Positions 32,077-40,154 of a DNA stretch of 64,000 nt are shown in pieces (the stretch's first letter is position 1; each line of letters starts with the position of its first letter). The position numbers and the translations under genes were made by a program. This DNA comes from Embleya sp045207785. Lineage in GTDB: Bacteria; Actinomycetota; Actinomycetes; Streptomycetales; Streptomycetaceae. The stretch spans positions 744,001-808,000 of the forward strand of contig NZ_CP108777.1 of NCBI RefSeq assembly GCF_045207785.1, read 5' to 3'. Below the pieces are notes generated by a model. The model was given only the letters and a program-made list of their open reading frames with translations, did not search any database and was not told where the DNA came from.

Positions 32077-33135
32077 TCAGCTGTCCAGGCCGAGTCCGTC
32101 GGCCGGGCCCTCGCGGCGTGGACCGTCCGGCGCGCCGGGGGCCGGGCCCGGGGGGTCTCGGAGGACCACGGGCCCTCGGTTGATTCCGCTCGGCGACACC
32201 GGGAGCCCGGTCGCACTTTTGGCCTTGAGGGAGCGAACGAGGGGCGTCATCCCGATGGCCGCGGCCCTGGCGCCCGGGACGGGGGTCGCGGAGTTGACGG
32301 TCTGTGGACCCTGGGATGTCCCACGTGGTGGGGGCAGTTCGCCCATGCGGCTGCGCGAGTCGACCTCGACCGGTACACGGGTGGGAGCGGGCAATGCGCT
32401 CTCGGGAACCCATTTCTCGCGCAGGCCGTCGCGGGCGGCCAGCCGGTCCAGCCGCGCGGCCGTCCACGCGCCGGCACGCTTGGCGGCTCCGACGATGATG
32501 GCCTCGTCCAGACGACGTACACCGACCACGGCACTGCCCGGGATCGGACCCCCTGCGGCCACGTGTCCTGCCAGCGTGTCCGTGAGCTGTGCTACATCGG
32601 TCAGTTCGGTCCGCAAGCGGTCGGCGTTCGCCCACAGTGAGTCGGGACCCGTGCGCTGTGTGGCCTCGACGAGCATGCGCAGTGCCACCGAGCCGCGCGG
32701 CGGAATCCCACGCCGTTCCAAGATGCGTTCAATCCCGACCAAGTCCCCGTCGACCTGGTCCCAGACCATGGCGGGTCGAGGACGCACACGCTCCGGGGAC
32801 AGGAACCGTGCTGTGGCGGCACGGGCGTCCACCGCTATGCGGTCCCTTTCCGCGGCATCGGGCCGACGCCCGTTCGCCACGTCATAGAGCCACTCGGCAC
32901 GCGACGCAACCACGGCTGCGCCGGCATCGCCGGCGGCCCGGCCCAGCAAATCCCTTCCCTGCTTGCGCAGTTCGACGGATCGGCCGGCCAGTTTGTCGTG
33001 GAAGGCCCCACCCGGGTAGCCACCGGCGGCAAGTTCCGCCAGCATCGTGCCCTGGAAATAGAGATGCAGCCCGGTAATCCAGTCCACTCCCAGCTGCGCT
33101 GTGGGCTCATCGGACGCTGCGGGCATGCGGACCAT
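32077..33135 (-). CDS. Hypothetical protein
   Basis: The product has about 352 residues from the ATG at 33135 (alternative ATG 33126); AAAAG directly before it is a poor ribosome binding site. The central part is protein-like and mostly helical: DWITGLHLYFQGTMLAELAA, LRKQGRDLLGRAAGDAGAAV, GPDSLWANADRLRTELTDVA, AAARDGLREKW-like charged helix. The C-terminal 80 residues are Pro/Gly/Arg-rich and probably disordered. There is no signal peptide, transmembrane segment or known motif. The 365 bp upstream contain a 16-bp tandem repeat. Confidence 0.55.
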   Translation of the reverse strand: MVRMPAASDEPTAQLGVDWITGLHLYFQGTMLAELAAGGYPGGAFHDKLAGRSVELRKQGRDLLGRAAGDAGAAVVASRAEWLYDVANGRRPDAAERDRIAVDARAATARFLSPERVRPRPAMVWDQVDGDLVGIERILERRGIPPRGSVALRMLVEATQRTGPDSLWANADRLRTELTDVAQLTDTLAGHVAAGGPIPGSAVVGVRRLDEAIIVGAAKRAGAWTAARLDRLAARDGLREKWVPESALPAPTRVPVEVDSRSRMGELPPPRGTSQGPQTVNSATPVPGARAAAIGMTPLVRSLKAKSATGLPVSPSGINRGPVVLRDPPGPAPGAPDGPRREGPADGLGLDS

Positions 33136-33351
33136 CTTTTCGTGTACTCGGATTCGTTCGTCCCGCGAGGGGTGCGCCGCAGGACTACCGATTATTGCAT
33201 CGGCCACGCACAGGCAGCACGGCTGTCCAGTGGTGGGCCCACAGCTCCCCGCGACCGGCCCGGCCGATCTTCGGCCGGATGGGACGGTGCGGCCGGACGC
33301 TCGTGGGTGCGGGTGGATGTCGAAGTGCGTGCCCCCGGGGTCGCCGAGGAC

Positions 33352-33415
33352 ATCACTGCGACAGGGCATCACTGCGTCAGAGCATCACTGCGTCAGGGCA
33401 TCACAACGACACCCG
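33352..33415. repeat. Four tandem copies of a 16-bp unit
   Basis: Units of the form CATCACTGCGTCAGGG follow one another four times (variants CATCACTGCGACAGGG and CATCACTGCGTCAGAG, plus a diverged last copy CATCACAACGACACCC). The array lies in the gap between the DUF1876 gene (ends 33501) and the hypothetical gene (starts 33135), about 220 bp upstream of the latter. No protein frame is supported here. Confidence 0.75.
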
Positions 33416-33500
33416 CGAGCGCACGCTCACGGGTGTCGCAGCACAGCCTGTCCCGTCCGGTCCGGTTTCGTCCGGTCCGGTCACCTCGCATCGCGCCGGC

Positions 33501-33767
33501 TCACGCGAGCGTCATCACGGGTCGGTGTGTCGTGGCCTCGATCTCGCCCGCCGCCTTGTCCAGCAGCTGCCGGGTCAGATCCGTCAACGCCCTTGCCGCG
33601 GCGATCTCTTCGCCGACCTGCGGCTGGTCCGGGTCGTCCGGGTAGCGGGCGGCGTGCGCGCGCGACCGCAGTTCCGTTCCGTCCTGCAGGCGTAGCAGGG
33701 CGGCGGCCTCGGTGCGCCTGCCGTCCTCCTTGAACTCCATCTCGATGTGCCATCCGACGATCTGCAT
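33501..33767 (-). CDS. DUF1876 (dsRBD-like) small protein
   Basis: The product has 88 residues; GGAGGT lies 7 nt before the ATG at 33767. It matches the DUF1876 pattern: WHIEMEFKEDGRRTEAAALL, a central ARYPDDPDQPQVGEEIAAARAL, and the ending LLDKAAGEIEATTHRPVMTL. Members adopt a double-stranded-RNA-binding-like fold and are widespread in actinomycetes with no settled function. It lies 121 bp downstream of the acylphosphatase gene on the same strand, after an AT-richer promoter-like gap (33840-33880), so it may be transcribed with the chaperone genes or alone. Confidence 0.8.
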   Translation of the reverse strand: MQIVGWHIEMEFKEDGRRTEAAALLRLQDGTELRSRAHAARYPDDPDQPQVGEEIAAARALTDLTRQLLDKAAGEIEATTHRPVMTLA

Positions 33768-33888
33768 CACTGCCACCTCCGGCCCCCCTGTCCCGGGCCC
33801 GGAAACGGGCCCTGAAACGCGTGCCCCCTCGCTACCAGCATGAGTCAAGCTGTCGAAATTCGATAGAGTTTGCTCCTTATTGTCGTCT

Positions 33889-34173
33889 TCACCAGGGCGT
33901 CGGTGTCGGTCGGATCTCGAATCCGACCAGCCCTTCCGGATCCTCCTCGAACACGTACACATGCCCGACGATCGCCCGGGACGGCCCACGGTGCGCCCAC
34001 GCCTCCAACCGGGCGACATCGTCCGACTCGCCCTCGAACACCGCCTCGACCGCGCCGTCCGGCAGGTTGCGGACCCAACCCGTGACGCCGTACCGCGTCG
34101 CCGTGATCCGACACGTGTCACGGAAGTACACGCCCTGTACGTCCCCCGACACGATCACGCGTCGACGAGTCAT
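33889..34173 (-). CDS. acyP: Acylphosphatase
   Basis: The product has 94 residues, the usual family size. The catalytic loop VSGDVQGVYFRDTCRITATR carries the phosphate-binding Arg, and GVTGWVRNLPDGAVEAVFEG carries the catalytic Asn. It hydrolyses acyl phosphates such as acetyl phosphate or carbamoyl phosphate. Its start overlaps the grpE stop by 4 nt (ATGA), so it belongs to the dnaK-grpE operon, an unusual partner for chaperone genes. Confidence 0.92.
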   Translation of the reverse strand: MTRRRVIVSGDVQGVYFRDTCRITATRYGVTGWVRNLPDGAVEAVFEGESDDVARLEAWAHRGPSRAIVGHVYVFEEDPEGLVGFEIRPTPTPW

Positions 34174-34697
34174 GGCTCGCCCAATGTCGGCGGCCCGGTC
34201 ACCGTCACCCGGGCCGGGCGCAACAGCCGGTCCCCGACGCGGTAGCCCGGCTCGTGCACGATCGAGCAGATCGGCGTGTCGACTCCGACCCGTACGTGAT
34301 GCGCCAGCGCGTCGTGCACGTGGGGGTCGAACACGTCACCCACCTCGCCGAACGCCCACAGACCGAGCGCCGCGAGGGTGTCCTCCAGCATGTCGACGAC
34401 GCTCGCGACCCCCGGGCCCAGATCCCCGGCGGCACGGGCACTGTCGAAGCCGTCGACAACGGACAGCAGCGGCGTCAGGACGTTCGCGAGCGCGACCTCG
34501 CGCACGGCGAGCCGGTCGCGCCGGACGCGTTCGCGGTAGGCGTCGTAGTCCGACTGGAGCCGCCGCAGATCGTCCACGCGGTCGTTCGTCTGTTCGCGCT
34601 GTGCCGCGATCTCGGCCAGCAACGTCGCCAGGATCGGCGGTTGTGGATGCCCGGCGGGAACGGGAAGCAGCCCCGAGCCGGGGGATGCCGGGTTCAT
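34170..34697 (-). CDS. grpE: GrpE-like nucleotide exchange factor
   Basis: The product has 175 residues. The N-terminal coiled coil (TLLAEIAAQREQTNDRVDDLRR) leads to the GrpE core: QSDYDAYRERVRRDRLAVRE, VLTPLLSVVDGFDSARAAGD, then the beta-domain FDPHVHDALAHHVRVG and the ending GYRVGDRLLRPARVTVTG, a match to the family's G-Y...G-R-L-RPA-V-V. It releases ADP from the partner Hsp70. Its start overlaps the dnaK stop by 4 nt, so the two are translationally coupled. The short acidic-poor N-terminus differs from the main housekeeping GrpE. Confidence 0.9.
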   Translation of the reverse strand: MNPASPGSGLLPVPAGHPQPPILATLLAEIAAQREQTNDRVDDLRRLQSDYDAYRERVRRDRLAVREVALANVLTPLLSVVDGFDSARAAGDLGPGVASVVDMLEDTLAALGLWAFGEVGDVFDPHVHDALAHHVRVGVDTPICSIVHEPGYRVGDRLLRPARVTVTGPPTLGEP

Positions 34698-36556
34698 GCG
34701 GTCTCGCCTCCCCGCTTGTCGTCGTCGACGACCTCGGCGTCGATGACCTCGTCGTCGTCGACGCCACCCGCGGTATCGCCGCGCGCACCGGCGTCGGCGC
34801 CGGGTTGGGCGTTGGCGTACATCGCGGTGCCGAGCTTCTGGCTCGTGGTGCTGACCTTCTCCGCGGCGTCGCGGATGGCGGCCAGGTCCTCGCCCTTGAG
34901 GGCGTCCTTGAGCTCGGTGACCGAGGTCTCGACCTCGGCCTTGATGTCGGCCGGGACCTTGTCGCTGTTGTCCTTGATGAACTTCTCGGTGGTGTACACC
35001 AGCTGCTCGGCCTGGTTGCGGGTCTCCGCGGCCTCGCGACGCTGGTGGTCCTCCTCCGCGTGCGCCTCCGCCTCGCGCATCATCCGGTCGATGTCGTCCT
35101 TCGGCAGGCCCGAGCCGCCGGTGATCGTCATCGACTGCTCCTTGCCCGTGCCCAGGTCCTTCGCCGACACGTGCACGATGCCGTTCGCGTCGATGTCGAA
35201 CGTGACCTCGACCTGCGGTTGGCCCCGGGGAGCGGGCGGCAGGCCGGTCAGCTCGAACATGCCGAGTCTCTTGTTGTACGCGGCGATCTCGCGCTCACCC
35301 TGGAACACCTGGATCTGCACCGACGGCTGATTGTCGTCCGCGGTCGTGAAGATCTCGGAACGCTTGGTGGGGATCGTGGTGTTGCGCTCGATCAGCTTGG
35401 TCATGATGCCGCCCTTGGTCTCGATACCAAGCGACAGCGGCGTCACGTCCAGCAGCAGGACGTCCTTGACCTCACCCTTGAGCACACCCGCCTGAAGCGC
35501 GGCACCAATGGCCACGACCTCGTCCGGGTTGACGCCCTTGTTCGGCTCCTTGCCATCGGTCAGCTCGCGCACGAGCTCGGCGACGGCCGGCATCCGGGTC
35601 GAACCGCCCACAAGGACCACCTGGTCGACGTTCGCCACCGTGATGCCGGCGTCCTCGATCGCCGCGTGGAACGGGCTGCGGCAGCGCTCCAGCAGGTCGG
35701 CCGTCAACTCCTGGAACCGGGCCCGGGTGAGCTTCTCGTCCAAGTGCAGCGGACCCTCGGCCGAGGCCGTGATGTAGGGCAGGTTGATGGACGTCTCGGT
35801 CGCGCTGGACAGCTCCACCTTGGCCTTCTCGGCCGCCTCGCGCAGCCGCTGCACCGCCATCTTGTCCTTGGACAGGTCCACGCCGTGGCCGTTCTTGAAC
35901 TGCTTGATCAGATGGTCCATGACCCGCTGGTCCCAGTCGTCGCCGCCGAGGTGCGTGTCGCCGTGCGTCGCCTTCACCTCGACGACGCCCTCGCCGATCT
36001 CCAGGAGCGACACGTCGAACGTGCCGCCACCGAGGTCGAAGACCAGGATCATCTGGTCGTGCGCCTTGTCCAGGCCGTACGCGAGGGCCGCCGCCGTCGG
36101 CTCGTTGACAATGCGCAGCACCTTCAGGCCCGCGATCTCGCCGGCCTCCTTCGTGGCCTGCCGCTGGGCGTCGTCGAAGTACGCCGGCACGGTGACGACC
36201 GCGTCGGTGACCTTCTCGCCGAGGTAGGCCTCCGCGTCGCGCTTGAGCTTCTGCAGGACGCGCGCGGCGATCTCCTGCGCCGTGTACCGCTTGCCGTCGA
36301 TGTCACCGACGTCGGGGAAACGCCACGAGTTCTCCCCCATGTGTCGCTTCACCGAACGCGCGGTGCGGTCGACGTTCGTCACCGCCTGGCGTTTGGCGAC
36401 CTCACCGACCAGGACCTCACCGTTCTTCGCGAACGCGACCACGGACGGTGTCGTCCGGGCCCCTTCCGCGTTCGTGATGACGGTGGGTTCCCCGGCTTCC
36501 AGGACCGAGACCACCGAATTCGTCGTGCCGAGATCGATACCGACCGGACGTGCCAT
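34694..36556 (-). CDS. dnaK: Hsp70 chaperone DnaK (paralogue type)
   Basis: The product has 620 residues; AAGGAG precedes the ATG. The N-terminal ATPase domain is complete: GIDLGTTNSVVSVLE, VTDAVVTVPAYFDDAQRQAT, NEPTAAALAYGLDK, DLGGGTFDVSLLEIGEGVVEV and VLVGGSTRMPAVAELV. The substrate domain follows (LLLDVTPLSLGIETKGGIMT) and the tail ends in an EEVD-like acidic segment DDDEVIDAEVVDDD. The operon continues with grpE and acyP but has no dnaJ or hspR, unlike the classical actinomycete dnaK-grpE-dnaJ-hspR operon. It is therefore probably a second dnaK. No complete HAIR element (CTTGAG-N7-CTCAAG-type) was found upstream. Confidence 0.95.
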   Translation of the reverse strand: MARPVGIDLGTTNSVVSVLEAGEPTVITNAEGARTTPSVVAFAKNGEVLVGEVAKRQAVTNVDRTARSVKRHMGENSWRFPDVGDIDGKRYTAQEIAARVLQKLKRDAEAYLGEKVTDAVVTVPAYFDDAQRQATKEAGEIAGLKVLRIVNEPTAAALAYGLDKAHDQMILVFDLGGGTFDVSLLEIGEGVVEVKATHGDTHLGGDDWDQRVMDHLIKQFKNGHGVDLSKDKMAVQRLREAAEKAKVELSSATETSINLPYITASAEGPLHLDEKLTRARFQELTADLLERCRSPFHAAIEDAGITVANVDQVVLVGGSTRMPAVAELVRELTDGKEPNKGVNPDEVVAIGAALQAGVLKGEVKDVLLLDVTPLSLGIETKGGIMTKLIERNTTIPTKRSEIFTTADDNQPSVQIQVFQGEREIAAYNKRLGMFELTGLPPAPRGQPQVEVTFDIDANGIVHVSAKDLGTGKEQSMTITGGSGLPKDDIDRMMREAEAHAEEDHQRREAAETRNQAEQLVYTTEKFIKDNSDKVPADIKAEVETSVTELKDALKGEDLAAIRDAAEKVSTTSQKLGTAMYANAQPGADAGARGDTAGGVDDDEVIDAEVVDDDKRGGETA

Positions 36557-36937
36557 GACATCGCTCCTTGAGCGTCACGCGTCCCGGCGGCTCACCCTGT
36601 GCGGTCATCGCGACACCGGCGGTGTCGAAATCCCCCGGACCCGCGGGGCCGCCACCGAGCTCTCGTGCCTTGCGGCCGTACGGGTTCTACCTCCGGAATA
36701 TGACCCGGACTCCACCGCGTCAATCACGCCTCGCGCAACAGCCGGGTCTCCCGTCACGACGGATCCACGAACAGTGCCCGCGACCACACGGTCCGTGGCG
36801 AGGGACGAAGGTGCGCATGTGTACGGCGTGTCACGGTCGCGTCGGCGGGGCCGTGGTCGACGCTTCGGGGTGAAGGGTCGTCGGTCCGCGGTCCGCGGTC
36901 CGTCGGGCGGAGCACCGTCACCGGGAGGGAGGCGCGC
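36557..36937. other. 381-bp gap upstream of dnaK
   Basis: It should contain the dnaK promoter (minus strand). A half-site CTTGAG is present at 36573-36578, but no second half at HAIR spacing. Direct repeats of GGTCCGCGGTCCG lie near 36889-36905. No gene is supported. Confidence 0.4.
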
Positions 36938-37436
36938 GTGCTTCTGCTCGGGCGCGCACAGGTCGAGTCGCTGCTCGACATGGACGCGGCCGCCCTGGCC
37001 GCGGAGCTCTCGTCCGAACTCGCGGTGGACGTCCGGCCGGCGGCGACCTACGCCGAAGCGCTCGACGGCGCGGACATCGCCGCCGCGAATGGCTCACGCC
37101 CGGGGTGCACGTCACTTCCGTGGGCTTCAACCCGGCCGGCCGCGAGATCGACGACGCCACGATCGTCGACGCGCTGGTGTGCGTCGAGTCGCGGCAGACC
37201 GTCCTGGCCTCCTTCCCCGCCTGCAACGACCTGATGATCCCGATCCGCGACGGCCTCATCACGGCCGAGCACATCCACGCCGAACTCGTCTCGCGCAGCA
37301 AACCGGGCCGCGTCTCGCCGCACCGGATCACCCTGTACAAGTCGATCGGCGTCGCGGCCAGGACGCCGCAGCCGCCGCCCTGGTCGTCGCCGCCGCCCAC
37401 CGCCGAGCAGTCGGCAAGCAGATCACCATGCACTGA
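36938..37436 (+). pseudogene. Decayed ornithine cyclodeaminase / mu-crystallin family gene
   Basis: A strong ribosome binding site (GGGAGGGAGG) and a GTG at 36938 begin LLLGRAQVESLLDMDAA, the family N-terminus. The frame then jumps directly to ELAVDVRPAATYAEALDGAD, a segment about 125 residues further on in intact proteins. A second deletion with a frame change leads to LTPGVHVTSVGFNPAGREID, then VCVESRQTVLASFPACNDLM, IRDGLITAEHIHAEL and RITLYKSIGVA. A third shift near 37350 gives the C-terminus GQDAAAAALVVAAAHRRAVG. The NAD-binding core is gone, so the product cannot be active. Confidence 0.8.
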
Positions 37437-37453
37437 CGCCGCGGCGGCATCGC

Positions 37454-37618
37454 TCAGGCCCCGGCGGCACGGGCGATGCGCACGTCGGGCAACCCGCCGC
37501 ACCAGAGCTCGCGCTCACCCATGGTCTGGAACCCGTGACGCTCGTAGAAGCGGATCGCCCGCGCGTTGTCCCCGGTCACCCACAGACGCATCGGCGCACC
37601 CGATGCGTCTCGCGGGAA
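37454..37618 (-). pseudogene. C-terminal fragment of a GNAT acetyltransferase
   Basis: The minus strand reads SGAPMRLWVTGDNARAIRFY then ERHGFQTMGERELWCGGLPD and stops at 37454. This is the terminal third of a GNAT domain (motif B, N-A-R-A-I-R-F-Y-E-R-H-G-F). An in-frame TAA at 37621-37619 lies just upstream, so the acetyl-CoA-binding part is lost. Confidence 0.7.
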
Positions 37619-37670
37619 TTACCCTCCCGCACCGCACTTGCGGTTGCGCACCCACCCGGTCGACAGCCGG

Positions 37671-38096
37671 TCAGACTCGGTGGGCGGCCGGGCGGGCGAA
37701 CCATTGCTTGGCGGGGCCACAGGCGAGTTGTGTGATGAGCACGATCCCGCCCGCGATCTGGAGCAGGCCGATGGAGTAGCCCTCGGCCACGGCCCGCAGA
37801 GCGAAGAAGATCATCAGCGAAGCGCACACGATCGTGCCCACCCGCAGCCTGTTGGTGCCGGTGGCGAACCCGCGACCCAGAAGCGGGCCCACGAGGACCG
37901 GGAGCATGCTCGCCGCCTGGCCGCCGGCCTGATACGCCCCGTCGTCGTCGGCGAGGACGAACACGACCACCGTCAGGATCAGGGCGATACCGCCCATCGT
38001 GTACAGCCACCACTTCGCGACACGCACCTCGCGCGGCATCGTGGGTATGGGCTTGGGTCGCATGTCGATCCACGTCGGGGGTTCAATCACCCGCAC
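37671..38096 (-). CDS. Small integral membrane protein
   Basis: The product has 141 residues from a GTG at 38096. Four hydrophobic segments are visible: YTMGGIALILTVVVFVLA, AGGQAASMLPVLVGPLLGRG, TIVCASLMIFFALRAVAEGY and IGLLQIAGGIVLITQLACG. No ribosome binding site or family motif is recognised. It is adjacent to decayed genes on one side. Confidence 0.65.
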   Translation of the reverse strand: MRVIEPPTWIDMRPKPIPTMPREVRVAKWWLYTMGGIALILTVVVFVLADDDGAYQAGGQAASMLPVLVGPLLGRGFATGTNRLRVGTIVCASLMIFFALRAVAEGYSIGLLQIAGGIVLITQLACGPAKQWFARPAAHRV

Positions 38097-38600
38097 ACCC
38101 TATGGCGTGGCTGCGCGGCCCCAACGGCGGTGCCCGTGTGGGTCAATGTGGGTTGCCGGATGTGTGGGTGGGGTGTGCTGGTCGGGGTGCGTCGGGGCGA
38201 ACTGCTTGGCGGGCTCGGTTGGTTACGGTGGGTCGGGCAGCCGCGTGGCCGACCGAGTGGCCGATGCCGCCGCCGAAGGCGCGCGCCGGGTGGAACTGTG
38301 TGCGGCCCGGGGGGCAGGTCAGGCTTGGTGATTGGTCCGGATGGGTGACATGTTCGATCGCCCTGCGGTTGCGTACTTCGCTTGCGGGGGCCCGAAGTTC
38401 GGGAGACCGACGGCCTCGCGGGGGAGGTTGCCGGCGATTTGGGTGATTGACAGCGCATTTTCCTCCCGCTCATGCTGAGCGCCGGCCGCCAAGTTGGGGC
38501 AATCGGTGGCTGGTTCCGGACCTCGCGTCCACGGAGGGCGTGTACGACATGCCGGTCGCGCCATCGCTGCGAACATCGCCGATCGAGTGTGAGGTGCCGG
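38097..38600. other. 504-bp stretch between membrane protein and protease remnant
   Basis: No gene is firmly supported. A 40-50 codon minus-strand frame ending at 38319 (…ITQIAGNLPREAVGLPNF…) has unusual, less GC-biased codons but no ATG or GTG start. Confidence 0.35.
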
Positions 38601-39836
38601 ATGGTAAGCACGAAACTCGACGAACCGTTGATCGCACGGGTGCATGCCCTGGAGCACACCGGCCTCCGCGACGGGGCCGCGGAATTCGCGCGGCTGGAGC
38701 GGATCAAGGTTTCGGTCCGCTTCACCGGAGACCTCGCGGTCGTGGAAGAGGCCGGCCTGTGGATGGAGTTCCGCTCCGAACGGGTCGCGGTCGGCACGAT
38801 CGCCGCCGCCGATCTCGAACGGGTGGCCGAACTCGACAACGTCGTCTCGATCCAGAGCAATCGCCGAGCGCGGCTTCTGAGTCGAACCGGCGAATCGACC
38901 ACGCGAAACGATCTCGTCGACGCGGCCGACCCGGTGCACGCCTTTGCGCCGGATCTCACCGGCCGGGGTGTGGTCGTCGGCATCATCGACTCCGGCGTCG
39001 ACATCTTTCATCCGGCCTTCCGCAAGCCCGACGGGACCACTCGAATCGTCTCGCTCTATGACCTGACGCTCCGTCATACGCTGGTGGCAGAAGGAAATCC
39101 GACGGGAGGCACGCTCGCGCTGGCCTGGCAGCCGCCGGGTCCGTTGCAGGATCAGCTGACCCCGGCGTTGTCTCTTCCGCTGACCGCCGCCACCGTGCAG
39201 AGCGCCCTCAACGCGTTCGCCGGGATCGCACCGGGCGATGTCACCGTAACCGGGGGCCCGCTTCCGACAACACCGATGGTGATCGACTTCGGCGGCCACT
39301 ACGACGGAACGATCTTCGACACCGCGACGCTCAACGCCATCCGCGTCGGGGCCATGCTCACCGGCGGGACACACCCCACGATCGCCGTCAAGCCCGGCCG
39401 GATCTTCACCCCGGCCGACATCAACGCCGCCTTGACCGCGACCACACCCGCGCCCTTCGTCTCCCGTGACTGGCACAAGCATGGAAGCCATATCGCGGGC
39501 ATCGCCGCAGGGTTCGGTCCGCCCGGCTGCTGCAGTGGGAAACGGACCGTCGGCATCGCCTACGACGCCGATCTCGTCATTGTCCGGTCGGCCCTCGGCG
39601 ACGCGGAGAACATCCAAGGCGTCGACTACATCTTCGACCAGCCGTGGCGCGCCCCGGGCACCGGGATCAGACCCGCGGTGGTGAACATGAGCTTCGGCGG
39701 GGAGGAAACCGCGCACGACGGCACCGACAACTTCGAGACGATGCTTGACGACAGGCCGGCGGGCTCGACCAAGAGATCGATCGTGGTCGCCGCCGGGAAC
39801 GACGGCGGGCTGTACACGCCGCCGGCGCCCGGCGCC
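38601..39836 (+). pseudogene. Subtilase (S8) gene truncated before its catalytic serine
   Basis: ATG at 38601 follows TGAGGTG. About 410 residues of a subtilase are readable: the catalytic Asp in GRGVVVGIIDSGVDIFHPAF, the His in WHKHGSHIAGIAAGFGPPGC and the oxyanion Asn in VVAAGNDGG. Between Asp and His lies a 130-residue insertion. Shortly after GGLYTPPAPG (about 39830) protein-like sequence ends. The rest of the open frame to 40034 is antisense to an NmrA-type gene, and the GTSM(A)xP serine region is absent. There is no signal peptide, so the ancestor was probably intracellular. The product should be inactive. Confidence 0.75.
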
Positions 39837-39965
39837 CATCCGCGCGAGCAGTTCCAACTTGGCCGCGCTCGTCGTCGTAGCGGTCACCTGGTGGCCACGG
39901 GCCACCAGCCGCGGCAGCAGCCGCCGCCCGATGACCCCGGTTCCGCCTGCCACGAACACCCGCAT
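39831..39965 (-). pseudogene. 5' remnant of an NmrA/NAD(P)-dependent epimerase gene
   Basis: ATG at 39965, with AGGAAGG 8 nt upstream, opens MRVFVAGGTGVIGRRLLPRL followed by VARGHQVTATTTSAAKLELL and ARMGA, the standard NAD(P)-binding N-terminus of this family. Homology stops after about 45 codons at the same point where the opposing subtilase loses its 3' end. About 240 residues are missing. Confidence 0.8.
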
Positions 39966-40154
39966 GACCATCACCTTCCTCATCTCGAAGTCTGTCTCCG
40001 AAACCCGAGACGAGACAGCCGGGGCCGGCTGTGACATGGGAGGGCGGAAAGTCGGGAGAGGATCGTCGGTGGCCGGTCCGGGACGGCGCGGGCGGCGAGG
40101 TCGGCGTCGGCCAGGGCGATCAGCGGTCCGGGTGCCTCGCCGGCCGCCATGCGT

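Noticed and set aside
36557..36600. HspR-binding HAIR element upstream of dnaK
   Set aside because: Only one half-site (CTTGAG) is present; the required inverted partner at 7-nt spacing is missing.
38319..38460. Minus-strand peptide frame reading ITQIAGNLPREAVGLPNF, with GGGAGG upstream of a CTG
   Set aside because: No ATG, GTG or TTG start and no recognisable family. Its less GC-biased codons are curious, but this is not enough for a gene call.
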